A stretch of DNA of 64,000 nucleotides from Devosia lucknowensis (GCF_900177655.1 NZ_FXWK01000002.1:310001-374000), one strand, 5' to 3'; positions 1 through 10,258 are shown, numbered from the stretch's first letter. The notes: generated from the letters alone by a model not told the origin. Translations and numbers: made by a program.

Positions 1-471
1 TCGGCACAGATCGGCCAACCGCTCGCTCTTGCCTTCGGCGAGCGAATAATCCCAGGAATTGAAGATCGTCGTTCCGATACCCAAATAGTCGCAGATCGTT
101 TCGATGAATCGGCGGTTGACGTCGGAAATATTGTCGTAATGCTCACGATAAAGCGGCTCTAGCACCGCCGAGACCTCCCTGAAATGGGGGGCCCGGGCAT
201 AGTTGGCGCAAAGCGTCTTCCAATGCGCCTCGGCCCAGGATGGATCCTGGATCTCGGTCTCACGGATAGTCTGGGTATATTTGCCCTTCACCTTTACCGG
301 AACGGTCAGCCATTGCGTACCCTGCGGGGTCTTGATGAGATTGCGATTGCGCCAGTCGCGGCGTGTGAACTGCATCTCATCATAGAGAATGAACTGATCT
401 ACGGCGGCGATTAGATCGAAATAACCCTTCCAGGGAATATAGTTGGACTGAACTATCGCCACCCTCGTCAT
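1..471 (-). CDS. WbqC-like family protein (3' end outside window)
   Basis: The minus-strand reading frame begins with ATG at 471 and runs open for 157 codons to the window edge, so only the N-terminal part is visible. The translation starts [20 protein letters not shown], the typical opening of the WbqC-like family, whose members sit in O-antigen and glycan clusters and are thought to help make or transfer acylated amino sugars; the exact reaction is not settled. The start overlaps the rfbB stop by 4 bases (ATGA), so the two genes are translationally coupled. A dTDP-sugar amino derivative would fit the neighbour RmlB, but that is inference. Confidence 0.8.
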   Translation of the reverse strand, partial: MTRVAIVQSNYIPWKGYFDLIAAVDQFILYDEMQFTRRDWRNRNLIKTPQGTQWLTVPVKVKGKYTQTIRETEIQDPSWAEAHWKTLCANYARAPHFREVSAVLEPLYREHYDNISDVNRRFIETICDYLGIGTTIFNSWDYSLAEGKSERLADLCR

Positions 472-1508
472 GCCAGTACCCTGCCCTGATCGCGACGCTT
501 CAGGGCATCGGTCACCCACTGGCCGTGATCGAGATACCAGCGCACAGTCTTGCGCAGGCCACTGGCGAGCTGCTCAGTGGGCTGCCAGCCAACCTCCTTA
601 GTAATTTTGCTGCTGTTGATAGCATAGCGGAAATCGTGTCCGGCCCGGTCGGTGACGAAGGAAATCTGCTCGCCGTAGGATCGCTTCGAAGGCAGGGGCG
701 CCATTTCGTCGAGCAGGTTGCAGATCATGCGCACGAGATCAATGTTGGCGACCTCATTATTGCCACCGACATTATAGGTTTCACCGACGCGGCCACGGTC
801 GAGCACGGCGCGGATGGCGGAGCAATGGTCGGCGACGTAGAGCCAATCACGGATATTGGTGCCATTGCCATAGACCGGGATCGGCGCGCCGGACAGGGCG
901 GACCGGATGGCAACAGGAATGAGCTTTTCCGGATATTGATAGGGCCCGTAATTGTTCGAACAATTTGTAGTCAGGACAGGCAAGCCAAAGGAGTGGTGGT
1001 AGGACCTCACCAGATGGTCCGATGCGGCCTTGGATGCCGAATAGGGGCTGTTGGGGGCATAGGCAGTGGTCTCGGTGAAAGCGGGAGCGTCCGAAGGAAG
1101 ACTGCCATAGACTTCGTCGGTCGACACATGCAGAAAACGGAACGCGGCGCGTTCCCCGACAGCGCCTTGATCGAGATAAAGTCGCACCGCCTCGAGCAGT
1201 TCGAACGTGCCCACGACATTGGTCTGGATAAAGGCTGATGGCCCAGTAATGGAGCGATCGACGTGGGACTCGGCTGCAAAATGCAGCACTGCACGCGGAC
1301 GATGGGTGGCTAGTGCCTGCGCGACAAGTCCGCGATCGGCGATGTCACCCACAACCAGAGTATGCCGATCGTGATCAGGGAGGTTGCCGGGATTGCCGGC
1401 ATAGGTGAGGCTATCAAGAGTGACAACCGGCTCGCTGGAACGGCGCAACCAGTCGGTCACAAAATTGGCCCCTATGAAACCGGCGCCACCCGTTACCAGT
1501 ATCGTCAT
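468..1508 (-). CDS. rfbB: dTDP-glucose 4,6-dehydratase
   Basis: 346 aa, the usual length of RmlB/RfbB. It converts dTDP-D-glucose to dTDP-4-keto-6-deoxy-D-glucose in the cytosol. The NAD-binding Rossmann motif [10 protein letters not shown] is at residues 7-16, the STDEVYG catalytic segment is near 130, and the [11 protein letters not shown] segment carries the SDR Tyr-x3-Lys pair near 160. An NNYGP motif characteristic of the family follows. RmlA, RmlC and RmlD are not visible; the left flank of the window, in the same transcriptional direction, is the likely place for them. It is divergent from the methyltransferase at 1578. dTDP-rhamnose or a dTDP-amino sugar (given the WbqC neighbour) are both possible end products. 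Confidence 0.93.
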   Translation of the reverse strand: MTILVTGGAGFIGANFVTDWLRRSSEPVVTLDSLTYAGNPGNLPDHDRHTLVVGDIADRGLVAQALATHRPRAVLHFAAESHVDRSITGPSAFIQTNVVGTFELLEAVRLYLDQGAVGERAAFRFLHVSTDEVYGSLPSDAPAFTETTAYAPNSPYSASKAASDHLVRSYHHSFGLPVLTTNCSNNYGPYQYPEKLIPVAIRSALSGAPIPVYGNGTNIRDWLYVADHCSAIRAVLDRGRVGETYNVGGNNEVANIDLVRMICNLLDEMAPLPSKRSYGEQISFVTDRAGHDFRYAINSSKITKEVGWQPTEQLASGLRKTVRWYLDHGQWVTDALKRRDQGRVLA

Positions 1509-1577
1509 TCCACACCGAATCCTGTTGAATAATGTGACGTGTCGAGTATCAATTTGATCGCCTCAACGCCATAAGCC

Positions 1578-2801
1578 ATGATCACGGCGGGCATGTGCAA
1601 GCGAAATTATTCCCCGTCCAGCAAAGAGCTTGGCCATAAATTGATCTGTCCTGTCTGCGGATCCCCCGATATTGCAGTTCTGCCGGCGCCCCATGCGGGC
1701 CGCTCAATGGCGAGCGACGGCCGCGTCATCGCCGCCGCGCTCGAAAAGGCATCCTGCTGCGCGTGCGGGCACGGCTTCCACGCCAGGCCGCTGACCTCCG
1801 AGGACCGGGACCAGCTCTACGACGACAGCTATGATCTCGGGCTGCACGATGTCGCCGCCGACGCATCACGAGCGACAGACTACGCCGCGCTGATCACCGA
1901 GTTCATCGACCGGCATGTGCCAGGCTATCGGCTCCCGGGGCTATCGATCGTGGAATACGGCTGCGGCAGCGGAGCCTTGCTCAACCGGCTAGTACAGCAA
2001 TGGCAGGCGGCGCCCTCGCTTGGGATTGAGGCCGCCTCCGGCCTTGTCGATGCCGCCAGGATGCGCGGTTGGCAGAATGTGGAAATCCGCCAGGGTTTCG
2101 CAGAAGCCGCAGCCGCATCAGTGCCACATTACGACCTGTGCCTGTCGGTCAACGTGGTCGAACATGCGCTTGATCCGGTGTCTTTTCTGGCTGTTGGCAA
2201 AACCTCAATTGGGCAAGATGGCCTCATCGTCACCATCTGCCCTAATGGCGACTGGCCCAGCACCGAACTACTGTTCCGCGATCATGTATCGAGTTTTACG
2301 ACGAGCTCATTTGCAGCTGTCGCCGAGCAGGCGGGCCTGAGGGTGGTTACCTCGGCGGCATTGTCCGGCCGGCAATCCGGCTTCAGTATTTATCTGCTGC
2401 AGCATGGCGCCAGCCCGAAGTCGACGAACGCCGCCGCCGCCGAGCTTGCCGAGAAGCGACTGCGCTATCTGGAAGGCTGGCAGGAACTGGAAGGCGCGGT
2501 GCTAAAGGGCGTGGGAACGCGGCCTTTCGTGATTTTTGGGACAGGCGAATTCGCCGACCTGCTGCACGCCTATTGCCCGCGCGTTACGGACCGGGCGCAG
2601 TGTTATGTTGTCGACCGCCCCGTCCAGTCTACGAGGCATGGGCGCGATATACTGGACATTGTGCAGTTCGAGGAAGAACGAATTCTCCTTCTGGCAGCCG
2701 TCCATCCGCGCAGCTGGCCGCTCCTTTGTGACCGCTTCGGACCAGATTCCGATCGTCTGATTCATCCCTATCAATTCTCCAGCCTGAGATCTGAGCTATG
2801 A
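1578..2801 (+). CDS. SAM-dependent methyltransferase with N-terminal zinc-binding motif
   Basis: 407 aa. An N-terminal segment with CPVCGS and later CCACG resembles the zinc-binding domain that precedes class I methyltransferases acting on nucleotide sugars. The Rossmann SAM-binding motif EYGCGSGALLNRL lies at about residues 118-130, followed by an SVNVVEHALDP post-motif. The C-terminal about 110 aa contain VIFGTGEFADLL, resembling the C-terminal domain of sugar C-methyltransferases. The substrate cannot be told from sequence. ATG at 1593 is an alternative start. Its stop overlaps the next gene by 4 bases (ATGA), so it is probably co-transcribed with the dioxygenase and glycosyltransferase that follow. 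Confidence 0.75.
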   Translation: MITAGMCKRNYSPSSKELGHKLICPVCGSPDIAVLPAPHAGRSMASDGRVIAAALEKASCCACGHGFHARPLTSEDRDQLYDDSYDLGLHDVAADASRATDYAALITEFIDRHVPGYRLPGLSIVEYGCGSGALLNRLVQQWQAAPSLGIEAASGLVDAARMRGWQNVEIRQGFAEAAAASVPHYDLCLSVNVVEHALDPVSFLAVGKTSIGQDGLIVTICPNGDWPSTELLFRDHVSSFTTSSFAAVAEQAGLRVVTSAALSGRQSGFSIYLLQHGASPKSTNAAAAELAEKRLRYLEGWQELEGAVLKGVGTRPFVIFGTGEFADLLHAYCPRVTDRAQCYVVDRPVQSTRHGRDILDIVQFEEERILLLAAVHPRSWPLLCDRFGPDSDRLIHPYQFSSLRSEL

Positions 2802-3616
2802 CTGAAATTGCCCGTTACGGTGTCAAGGAAGCGCTGGTGGCCAAGGACGATATCGACGTCCTGGTCGAGGAAATCAGGCTGCTAGGCTATACTTCGTTGG
2901 CGTCAGGATTATCGGAAACCGAGCTCGATACGCTATCGGGGGTGTTCGACGCCGCCGAGCAACGCTATCAGGCCGACGCAGCAGAAAAGAGCCTCGACCT
3001 GGCCGCGATTGGTGAGCGCGACACGATCCGCGTGCTGCCGGCCATGGCGCCCGAATTCTGGCAGGTGGTGTTCAACGAGCGGCTGCATCGGCTGCTCGGC
3101 CAGTGCCTAGGGGACTATTACATCCTCAACCAGGCCAATGGCTTGATCAACCGCGCTAATGCCAGCCGCTATTCACAGGCGGCATATCATCGGGATCTGC
3201 CCTACCAGCATTTCGTCAGCTCCCGGCCAATTGCGATCAATGCTCTGTTCGCGATGGACGAGTTCACCATCGAGAATGGGGCGACGCGCGTCATTCCGGC
3301 GAGCCACACGCGTGAACCGTTCCCTTCCGACGACACGGTGCGTCGCCTCGAAAAGCAGGTTACGGTGCCGCGAGGGACATTCATCGTGCTCGACTGCATG
3401 ATCTACCATGCGGGATCGACGAACTTCTCTGCAAACAACCGCCGCGCCGTCAATCACGTTTTCACCATACCGATGCTCCGCCAGCAGATACATTTTCCGT
3501 CGGTGATCGGGTACGATCGAGACCTAAGCGATTGGCAACGAAAGGTACTGGGATTTGGACTCGACGAATACCGATCAGTCAACGAGTGGTTGGCCGCACG
3601 CAGCAGCAAACCCTGA
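2798..3616 (+). CDS. Phytanoyl-CoA dioxygenase (PhyH) family protein
   Basis: 272 aa, normal for the PhyH family of Fe(II)/2-oxoglutarate oxygenases. The facial-triad pattern is visible: HRD (His-x-Asp) within AAYHRDLPYQHF at about residues 127-138, and a distal His in MIYHAGSTNFS near 200 followed by NNRRAVNHVF, where an Arg would bind 2-oxoglutarate. PhyH-like enzymes occur in many glycan clusters, where they hydroxylate sugars or lipids; the substrate here is unknown. The ATG overlaps the methyltransferase stop (ATGA), and the C-terminal 62 bases overlap the next gene. Confidence 0.8.
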   Translation: MTEIARYGVKEALVAKDDIDVLVEEIRLLGYTSLASGLSETELDTLSGVFDAAEQRYQADAAEKSLDLAAIGERDTIRVLPAMAPEFWQVVFNERLHRLLGQCLGDYYILNQANGLINRANASRYSQAAYHRDLPYQHFVSSRPIAINALFAMDEFTIENGATRVIPASHTREPFPSDDTVRRLEKQVTVPRGTFIVLDCMIYHAGSTNFSANNRRAVNHVFTIPMLRQQIHFPSVIGYDRDLSDWQRKVLGFGLDEYRSVNEWLAARSSKP

Positions 3617-4553
3617 CATAGCGGTCAAGGTTAGCGTCCTCAGCATCGTTACGACCGTCTATCGGTCCGCTGCGACGATCAAGACCTTCATCGAGCGCGC
3701 GATAGGTGCAGTATCGAGCGCGGCCGAGCGGATCGAGGTCATCGTTGTCGATGACGGCAGCCCGGACGATTCGGCATCTATCGTGCGGGACTTAGCGGAC
3801 CAGGACGACCGCATCACGCTCGTGCAGCTCAGCCGCAATTTCGGCCATCACAAGGCGATGATTGCCGGGTTGGAGAATGCCCGCGGCGATCTGATATTCC
3901 TGATCGACAGCGACCTAGAGGAAGAGCCCGAGCACCTCACCCCCATGCTCGCTAGACTGCGACAGGAGCAGGTCGACGTGGTCTATGGCGTGCAGCGCGA
4001 ACGCCGCGGCGGCTTCATTGAGCGCGTTTCGGGCAATGTGTTCTATTCTACCTTCAGCCGACTGAGCGAAGTTGAACTGCCCCGAAATGTAGCCACGATG
4101 CGGCTTATGACGCGGCGTTATGTCCGCTCCTTTCTGCTGTTCCGGGACCACAATCCAGTCTTCGTACCCCTGTCGATCCTCGTCGGTTACCGGCAGGCGG
4201 CCTATGTCTTCGACAAGAGAAGCTCCAGCGCGACGACCTATTCGGTCCGCAGCCGCATCTCGCTGCTGATCCTGGCGCTCACCAGTTTCAGCGGCAAGCC
4301 GCTGCTGTTGATATTCTGGGCGAGCGTGGTCTTTTCTTCAGTAAGTTTCTTTTTCGGGCTCTCTGTGGTGGTCAATGCCGTGGTTGGACCGGTGCAAGAC
4401 GGCTGGTCCTCGCTGATGGCGGCAGTCGTGTTCTTCTTCAGCCTCAACGCACTCATGACGGGAATATTGGGCCTCTACGTCAAACTGATCCTTGATGAGG
4501 TGAAGGACCGTCCCAGAACGGTCGTGCAAGAAGTCTATCGCAAATCGACATAA
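3555..4553 (+). CDS. Glycosyltransferase family 2 with two C-terminal membrane segments
   Basis: 332 aa from a TTG start. It is a DPM1/GtrB-type GT-A transferase: VSVLSIVTTVYRSA opens the fold, VVDDGSPDDS binds the nucleotide, and LIDSDLEEEPEH supplies the DxD metal site. Two hydrophobic spans follow (about residues 235-265 and 275-310), as in enzymes that make polyprenyl-phosphate sugars or act on lipid-linked glycans at the inner membrane. The only in-frame start that covers the N-terminus is TTG, which lies 62 bases inside the upstream gene. No ATG or GTG occurs between it and the conserved core, so the overlap is probably real, though an upstream sequence error cannot be excluded. Confidence 0.8.
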   Translation: MDSTNTDQSTSGWPHAAANPDIAVKVSVLSIVTTVYRSAATIKTFIERAIGAVSSAAERIEVIVVDDGSPDDSASIVRDLADQDDRITLVQLSRNFGHHKAMIAGLENARGDLIFLIDSDLEEEPEHLTPMLARLRQEQVDVVYGVQRERRGGFIERVSGNVFYSTFSRLSEVELPRNVATMRLMTRRYVRSFLLFRDHNPVFVPLSILVGYRQAAYVFDKRSSSATTYSVRSRISLLILALTSFSGKPLLLIFWASVVFSSVSFFFGLSVVVNAVVGPVQDGWSSLMAAVVFFFSLNALMTGILGLYVKLILDEVKDRPRTVVQEVYRKST

Positions 4554-4557
4554 CCGT

Positions 4558-6375
4558 ATGACACCCCAGATCAACGCCATCCTACGCTGGCTGCCCGCTG
4601 TTGCTTCGGTCGTGGCTCTTGGCTATCTGCTTACATTGGCTGATCGCGGCTTCGATTTCACCGATGAATCGAGCTATCTCAACTGGATCGCTGACCCCTG
4701 GCTCTATCCTCTGTCAGTCACGCAGTACGGTTTCGTATATCATCCCGTGTTCACGCTGCTCGGCGGCGACGTAGCGGCGCTGAGGCGCTTCAACATTATT
4801 GTGACCTTCCTGTTGGGCTGCGGCTTGGGACTGGTCGTGGTGCGATCGCTCATCCCCCAGCTCAGGTTTATCTCGACGCTAGTTCTGGCCATGCAGGTAG
4901 GTTTCGTCGCCCTACTAATCATCGCCAACTGGTTGCCTACGCCCAGTTACAACAGCCTCAACCTTCAGGGGCTGTTGGTTTCAGCCACCGCGTTGTGCCT
5001 GATTGCCTGCACCGATCGCGAGGGAGGGCCTCCACGAGTTCTCCTGCCCTTCGTGCTACTGGGCGTTGGGGGCTGGCTGGTATTTATGGCCAAGCCCACC
5101 AGTGCCGGGCTGCTGGCCGCAATCGCGCTGGTCTATCTCACCAGCCTGCGTAGACTGTTCACGCCAGGGCCGGTGGTGGCCGGAGCCGTCGCCGGTTTGC
5201 TGCTCCTAAGCAGTGCACTCTACATAGATGGCTCAGTCACTGCGTTCGTCTCCCGCCTCTCTGACGCCGTCACGCTATCAGCCAGCATGGACAGCAGTTA
5301 CTCCACCGGCCGGATTTTGCGTATTGATACAATCGCTTTTACCAATCTGGACTGGGCCGTCTTCTGGGGCCTTGCCACACTAACTGCCATAATCGCGGTG
5401 CTGTCGACTACCCACAATCCAAAGGGACGTGTGCTCGTTCTCATGGCGGTGACGGCGGCAATAGTGTTCTCTGGCACGGCGCTGTTTGGGCTGACCGGGT
5501 TAGGGTTACAGGGCTGGTCGATGTGGAACGTGCTCCAGATCGGCGCCGTGCTGCCAGCTGCCATCCTTGCCGCCGCCTATCTGCTCTGGCGTGGGAAACT
5601 GCAGCGCCCCCCTACTGCAAGGCTGCTGACGATTGGCATGTTCATTGTGTTGCCCTATGCAAACGCTGTGGGCACCAACGGCAACTATTGGCCAGCAGCG
5701 AGCTATGCCGGAATATTCTGGGTTTGCGCGGCGCTGTTGGTGCTCGGGACTGGAGATACGCCCGGTGACGGCCGGCAAAGTGCCTTGGCCGCCCTAGGTT
5801 TTTCTATCGCTACTCTGATTCTAGGCATCGGGTTGCAATTCCCTTACCGACAACCGCAACCGGTGCGCGACAATGTCCAGTCCATCCAGGTCGGCGGAAA
5901 TAACGTCGGACTGCTAGTTTCCGATCAGTTTGCGCGATACATCAACGAACTGCAGGCCTCAGCAAAGGAGAAGAACTTGCTGCCTAGGACGCCGGTAATC
6001 GACCTAACCGGCCACTACCCGGGCGCGGTTTTTGCGTTGGGCGGGGCTGCCGTGGGCCAAGCATGGATGATAGGCGGATATCCGGGGAGCGACAGCCTCG
6101 CCAAAGCCTCACTTGAACGCGTGGCGTGTGCTATCCTCGCCCGCGCCTGGCTGCTGGTGGAGGGGAATGGGCCGCGCTCCCTGTCGCTTAGCGTGACCGA
6201 GCTGAACGGCGCATCATACGAGGCCATCGGTCCGATAGCGTCGCCGACGGGGGAATATCCTCGGTCCTACGCGCAACGGCTGATGCGGCCAACACATGAC
6301 GTCAACGCGGTCGCGTCGGCCTGTTTGGTGGCTCGGGAGCGTCAGCCCCGGGGACCGGCAGGCACCTCGTTGTAA
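4558..6375 (+). CDS. Polytopic membrane protein, possible GT-C type glycosyltransferase
   Basis: 605 aa with about ten hydrophobic spans between residues 10 and 430 and a soluble C-terminal part of about 170 aa. After the first span comes FDFTDESSYLNW; an acidic pair in the first periplasmic loop is the hallmark of GT-C transferases (GT39/ArnT type), which use polyprenyl-phosphate sugars. The preceding GT2 could supply such a donor, so the pair may decorate the polysaccharide in the periplasm. This is inference: overall similarity was not testable. It begins 4 bases after the GT2 stop, in the same operon. Confidence 0.55.
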   Translation: MTPQINAILRWLPAVASVVALGYLLTLADRGFDFTDESSYLNWIADPWLYPLSVTQYGFVYHPVFTLLGGDVAALRRFNIIVTFLLGCGLGLVVVRSLIPQLRFISTLVLAMQVGFVALLIIANWLPTPSYNSLNLQGLLVSATALCLIACTDREGGPPRVLLPFVLLGVGGWLVFMAKPTSAGLLAAIALVYLTSLRRLFTPGPVVAGAVAGLLLLSSALYIDGSVTAFVSRLSDAVTLSASMDSSYSTGRILRIDTIAFTNLDWAVFWGLATLTAIIAVLSTTHNPKGRVLVLMAVTAAIVFSGTALFGLTGLGLQGWSMWNVLQIGAVLPAAILAAAYLLWRGKLQRPPTARLLTIGMFIVLPYANAVGTNGNYWPAASYAGIFWVCAALLVLGTGDTPGDGRQSALAALGFSIATLILGIGLQFPYRQPQPVRDNVQSIQVGGNNVGLLVSDQFARYINELQASAKEKNLLPRTPVIDLTGHYPGAVFALGGAAVGQAWMIGGYPGSDSLAKASLERVACAILARAWLLVEGNGPRSLSLSVTELNGASYEAIGPIASPTGEYPRSYAQRLMRPTHDVNAVASACLVARERQPRGPAGTSL

Positions 6376-7027
6376 CGGAACAAGCAACAACCGTTCCACC
6401 GCCAATGTCCCGGAAACTGTGACCTGCAGCAACAGATATGATTTCTACAGGGTGAACCGCGCTCTGAACAGAATCTTGCGCATTCTCCGCGTCCGCACAT
6501 TCTCCGGATCGCGTCCCAATGTGTGATGTAACTGAGGATCGGCCGCACGCAGATCGGCTTGGTCGGCTAGCCAGAGTGCATGAACCGCCAGCTAGCTGAC
6601 GAGGCCGATAGTGTCCCAACTGAGGACGATGCTACGACCTCGACCCTGCGCGTGCGTCGCCATTTTATTCGATTGGCTATTGTTAAGATTTGCCTGACGC
6701 CCCTAGGACGCTGAATAGGCGAGGATATTGTGCGCGTTCTAATCTAGTCTATTGTCGTGACGAGCTTTGGCAGGCTTAGACGAATCTAGCCGGCAACGGC
6801 GCACCCCTACAAGATACAGTGTTCTTTCGACAGAAGAGAGGGCCAGACAACACCGATCAGTATTCCGTTCCGCGCAGCGTTGACATGGGCACCAAACGAG
6901 CGGCTCAAGATGCGCCCCGCCCTAATGACATGGCGGGGCCCGCTATGGTAAACCGCCACCTGCTTGTTCAGAGCTTTGCTTCGCTGTTCGGACCGCACGT
7001 ATTTCGTATTCACCCCATGAGACTTTG
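6376..7027. other. Intergenic region, no gene recognised
   Basis: About 650 bases between the polytopic membrane protein and the dehydratase. Short overlapping reading frames occur on both strands, but none has a recognisable domain or a convincing ribosome binding site. It is less GC-rich than its surroundings and may hold the promoter of the downstream sugar operon. It marks a break between the GT module (left) and the initiating-sugar module (right). Confidence 0.5.
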
Positions 7028-8896
7028 ATGATCGATCGTTTTCGGACCTGGGTCCTGGGTCTGCCGCGCCGCGGAAAACAAGCGATACTGCTCAGCTTCG
7101 ATTTTATTGCCTTGTCATGTGCGTTGTGGGCCAGTTTTTGCCTTCGCTATGACGCGTGGTACCTGCCCAACTCCTTGGATCAATGGATCGTCATTATCCT
7201 CGCACCGGTGGTGACGATCCCGGTTTTCATTCGGATGGGGCTTTACCGGGCAATCGTCAGATACCTGCCTGAGCGCGCCATGTGGACTATCCTACGAGCC
7301 ATGGTTATCGCCACCGTCACGTGGGTTGTCCTCGTCTTTCTGTCTCAATTGGCGGGACGCCTCGTTGTGCCCCGGTCCGTGCCACTGATATATCTTGGCC
7401 TTGGGACCTTCATCATTGCCGGCAGTCGCTTTGCAGCAAAATGGACTTTCCTGCCGCAATTTGACCGAACGCTAGCAACACAAACGGCGGCGATCATTTA
7501 TGGCGCCGGCGACGCGGGCATACAGCTTGCTCATTCGTTGCGCAGCACGCATATGGTGGTTGCCTTTGTGGATGATAATCCCGCCTTGCACCGACGCGAG
7601 CTGGCAGGCGTCAAGGTGTATAGTCCTGGCGCGCTGGGGGAACTGATAGAAGAGCACGGGGTCAAGGACGTCATCCTGTCGATCCCCTCGCTCACTGCCC
7701 AGCGCCGCAAGGAAATCGTTGCCTCCGTCAGCAAGCACGGCGTCAAGATCCGCGCGCTTCCATCCATCGTCGACCTGGTTACCGGCAAATACCTTGTCAG
7801 CCAGATCAAGGAAATCGACATCATCGAACTACTTGGCCGTTCATCAGTGCCGCCAGACGCCGAACTGATCAAGCACATGATCGTCGGTCGCTCAATCATG
7901 GTGACGGGAGCCGGCGGGTCCATCGGCTCGGAGCTCTGTCGCAAGATAGCTAGTTGGAGCCCCCGCTGCCTGGTGCTGTTTGAAGCCAATGAATTCGCGT
8001 TGTACCAGATCGAGCAAGAGCTTTCCGAGCTGCAGGATCTGGTCATCATACCCGTACTCGGCTCGGTCATTGATCGGGAACGCGTGAATAAGGTGCTGGC
8101 GCAGCATGACATCAAGGTCGTATTTCACGCTGCAGCTCACAAGCATGTCCCTCTTGTTGAAGCCAATGCCCTGGAGGGCATCAAGAATAACGTTTTTGGC
8201 ACGGCAGCCGTCGCCGAGGCGGCCTACGCTCACGGCGTTGAGAATTTTGTCCTGATTTCAACGGATAAGGCGGTCCGACCAACAAATGTGATGGGCGCTA
8301 CCAAGCGGTGGGCCGAGCTGATCGTTGGCAGCATAGCCATGCGCGCCAAGGGCGAGGAGACAGGACAGCGTTTTTGCGCCGTACGCTTCGGCAACGTCCT
8401 GGGCTCCAACGGGTCCGTGGTTCCGCTCTTTAAACAGCAGATCGCAGCCGGCGGTCCCGTGACCCTGACCGATGCAGCCATGACGCGCTACTTCATGTCG
8501 ATCCAGGAGGCTGCTGAGCTCATCGTGCAGGCCGGCGCGCTTTCAAAGGGTGGCGATGTGTTCCTGCTCGACATGGGCGAGCCCATGCTGATCTCCGAGC
8601 TAGCCGAGAACATGATCCGGTTGGCGGGCCTGTCGGTGAGAAATGAAGCCAATCCCCATGGCGACATTGAAATCGTTGTCACCGGCAAGCGTCCCGGCGA
8701 GAAGCTCTACGAAGAGCTGTTTTACGATTCTTCGGATGCCGAGATCACCAAGCATGCCAAGATAATGCGCGCTCCCTCGCGCGCGCGGTCCGTCTCTATT
8801 GCGGATCTACTCGCCGATCTCCAGTTGATCATCGAGCGTCACGACGAACAGGCGGCCCGCCAACTGCTGTTCGAAGCCGTCGAAAAAAGCGGCTAG
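7028..8896 (+). CDS. WbpM/CapD-type UDP-GlcNAc 4,6-dehydratase, membrane-anchored
   Basis: 622 aa, the size of the long WbpM/FlmA-like class. The N-terminal third has about four transmembrane segments (residues 15-130), then a Rossmann-like linker (IIYGAGDAG). The catalytic SDR domain starts with VTGAGGSIGSELCRKI at about 290. The active site reads STDKAVRPTNVMGATK, with Met in place of the SDR Tyr before Lys, as in WbpM. It converts UDP-GlcNAc to UDP-4-keto-6-deoxy-GlcNAc, precursor of QuiNAc or FucNAc. I prefer ATG 7028 to the TTG one codon upstream. The next gene carries a matching 4-ketoreductase-like domain fused to the initiating transferase. Confidence 0.9.
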   Translation: MIDRFRTWVLGLPRRGKQAILLSFDFIALSCALWASFCLRYDAWYLPNSLDQWIVIILAPVVTIPVFIRMGLYRAIVRYLPERAMWTILRAMVIATVTWVVLVFLSQLAGRLVVPRSVPLIYLGLGTFIIAGSRFAAKWTFLPQFDRTLATQTAAIIYGAGDAGIQLAHSLRSTHMVVAFVDDNPALHRRELAGVKVYSPGALGELIEEHGVKDVILSIPSLTAQRRKEIVASVSKHGVKIRALPSIVDLVTGKYLVSQIKEIDIIELLGRSSVPPDAELIKHMIVGRSIMVTGAGGSIGSELCRKIASWSPRCLVLFEANEFALYQIEQELSELQDLVIIPVLGSVIDRERVNKVLAQHDIKVVFHAAAHKHVPLVEANALEGIKNNVFGTAAVAEAAYAHGVENFVLISTDKAVRPTNVMGATKRWAELIVGSIAMRAKGEETGQRFCAVRFGNVLGSNGSVVPLFKQQIAAGGPVTLTDAAMTRYFMSIQEAAELIVQAGALSKGGDVFLLDMGEPMLISELAENMIRLAGLSVRNEANPHGDIEIVVTGKRPGEKLYEELFYDSSDAEITKHAKIMRAPSRARSVSIADLLADLQLIIERHDEQAARQLLFEAVEKSG

Positions 8897-8987
8897 GTTG
8901 GATCTCAACTTCAGCATGAGCCGCGGTATACGAAGGGGTGGTGGGACCTCCGGCGACACGGCCCATGCCACACCGAAAGAGAGAGCG

Positions 8988-10202
8988 ATGAGCGTCCGGA
9001 GCTTTGTAATCGTCGGGGCGAGCGGCACTGTGGGCCGGCGGCTGATTCCGGCGCTGATCGATGCCGGCTGTCGCGTCGGTCTGATCGGGCGCGACACCGA
9101 GAAGCTGAAAGGGATTTTTCCCGGCGCCGATGTCGGCGGCTACGCGGATATCGGCAAAACCGGTGGCGCGGGCAGCACACTCCTTTATCTGGCGACCATC
9201 AACAATGACAAGGACGCGGACTACGAGGCGTTCAAGGCCGTCAATGTCGACCTGGCCCTGGCCACGCGAGACCATGCGGCCGCGGCCGGGATGGAGCGCT
9301 TCGTCTATTTTTCGTCCACGCACGCCTTGGACGAGACCAACTCGTCCGCCTATGCGCGCTCGAAAAGGGCTGCCGTTGAGCTTCTGGGGCAGAATGCGCC
9401 GATTGACACCCGCATCCTCTACCTGCCTGCGGTCACCGGCGAGACCCTGTCCGGACGGCTGGCGGTGCTGAACAGATTGCCCGGCTTGGTCTCGCGTCCG
9501 CTGCTCTCAGTGCTCAAGGCCCTCAAGCCCACGGTGACCATCCCGGACATCGTGACGGAGCTCATCGCTCTCGATGACACGCGGGACGACGCGCCGGTCG
9601 TCTCGACGGACCAGGAGCGCAACCCCTTCTTCGTGGGCCTCAAATGGTTGATGGATTTTGTCAGCGCGCTGGCGATCCTGCTGCTGCTCTGGTGGCTGAT
9701 GATTGCCGTTTGGGTGGTGATCAAGGTGCAGTCGCCGGGACCGGGAATTTTCAGCCAGACGCGTATTGGCCGCCACGGCAAGCCGTTCACCTGTTACAAG
9801 TTCCGCACCATGTACACGTCCGCTCCCAATGTCGCGACGCACCAAGTCCCGATCTCGGCGGTGACGCCGCTGGGCAGCTTCCTGCGCAAATCCAAGGTCG
9901 ACGAATTGCCGCAGGTCTTCAACATTCTGGCCAACCAGATGAGCCTCGTTGGACCGCGCCCCTGCCTCCCCTCGCAAACGGAACTGATTGCCGAGCGGCA
10001 GGCGCGCAACGTGCTGAGCATAAAGCCTGGCATCACCGGGCTTGCGCAGGTAAACGACATTGACATGAGCGACCCGGTTCGGTTGGCAAAGTGGGACCAG
10101 CGCTACCTCAAGTTGCGTTCACTGCTGTTCGACATAAAGCTGATCATTCAAACCGGTCTGGGTCGAGGCCGGGGCGACAAGATCCGACCGGACCGAGCCT
10201 AG
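8988..10202 (+). CDS. Fused NAD(P)-dependent sugar reductase/epimerase and phosphoglycosyl transferase
   Basis: 404 aa from ATG 8988, preceded by GAAAGAGAG; the frame is open farther upstream but without homology. Residues 1 to about 200 are a short SDR-like domain ([26 protein letters not shown]; a YARSK catalytic motif). Residues 215-404 are a monotopic phosphoglycosyl transferase: one hydrophobic re-entrant helix, [23 protein letters not shown], the catalytic [12 protein letters not shown] (Asp-Glu) and LVGPRPCLP. In related pathways (R. etli WreQ/WreU) the 4-keto sugar is linked to undecaprenyl phosphate and then reduced; here both activities appear to be in one chain. The preceding WbpM-like gene would supply the substrate. 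Confidence 0.85.
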   Translation: MSVRSFVIVGASGTVGRRLIPALIDAGCRVGLIGRDTEKLKGIFPGADVGGYADIGKTGGAGSTLLYLATINNDKDADYEAFKAVNVDLALATRDHAAAAGMERFVYFSSTHALDETNSSAYARSKRAAVELLGQNAPIDTRILYLPAVTGETLSGRLAVLNRLPGLVSRPLLSVLKALKPTVTIPDIVTELIALDDTRDDAPVVSTDQERNPFFVGLKWLMDFVSALAILLLLWWLMIAVWVVIKVQSPGPGIFSQTRIGRHGKPFTCYKFRTMYTSAPNVATHQVPISAVTPLGSFLRKSKVDELPQVFNILANQMSLVGPRPCLPSQTELIAERQARNVLSIKPGITGLAQVNDIDMSDPVRLAKWDQRYLKLRSLLFDIKLIIQTGLGRGRGDKIRPDRA

Positions 10203-10258
10203 CCGAGACGAACCGCTTTCGCTGCCTACCCTTGTTATTGAAATTCAGAGTGGCCATC

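Noticed and set aside
6376..7027. Small frames between the membrane protein and the dehydratase as genes
   Set aside because: They overlap on both strands, lack ribosome binding sites and have no recognisable domains.
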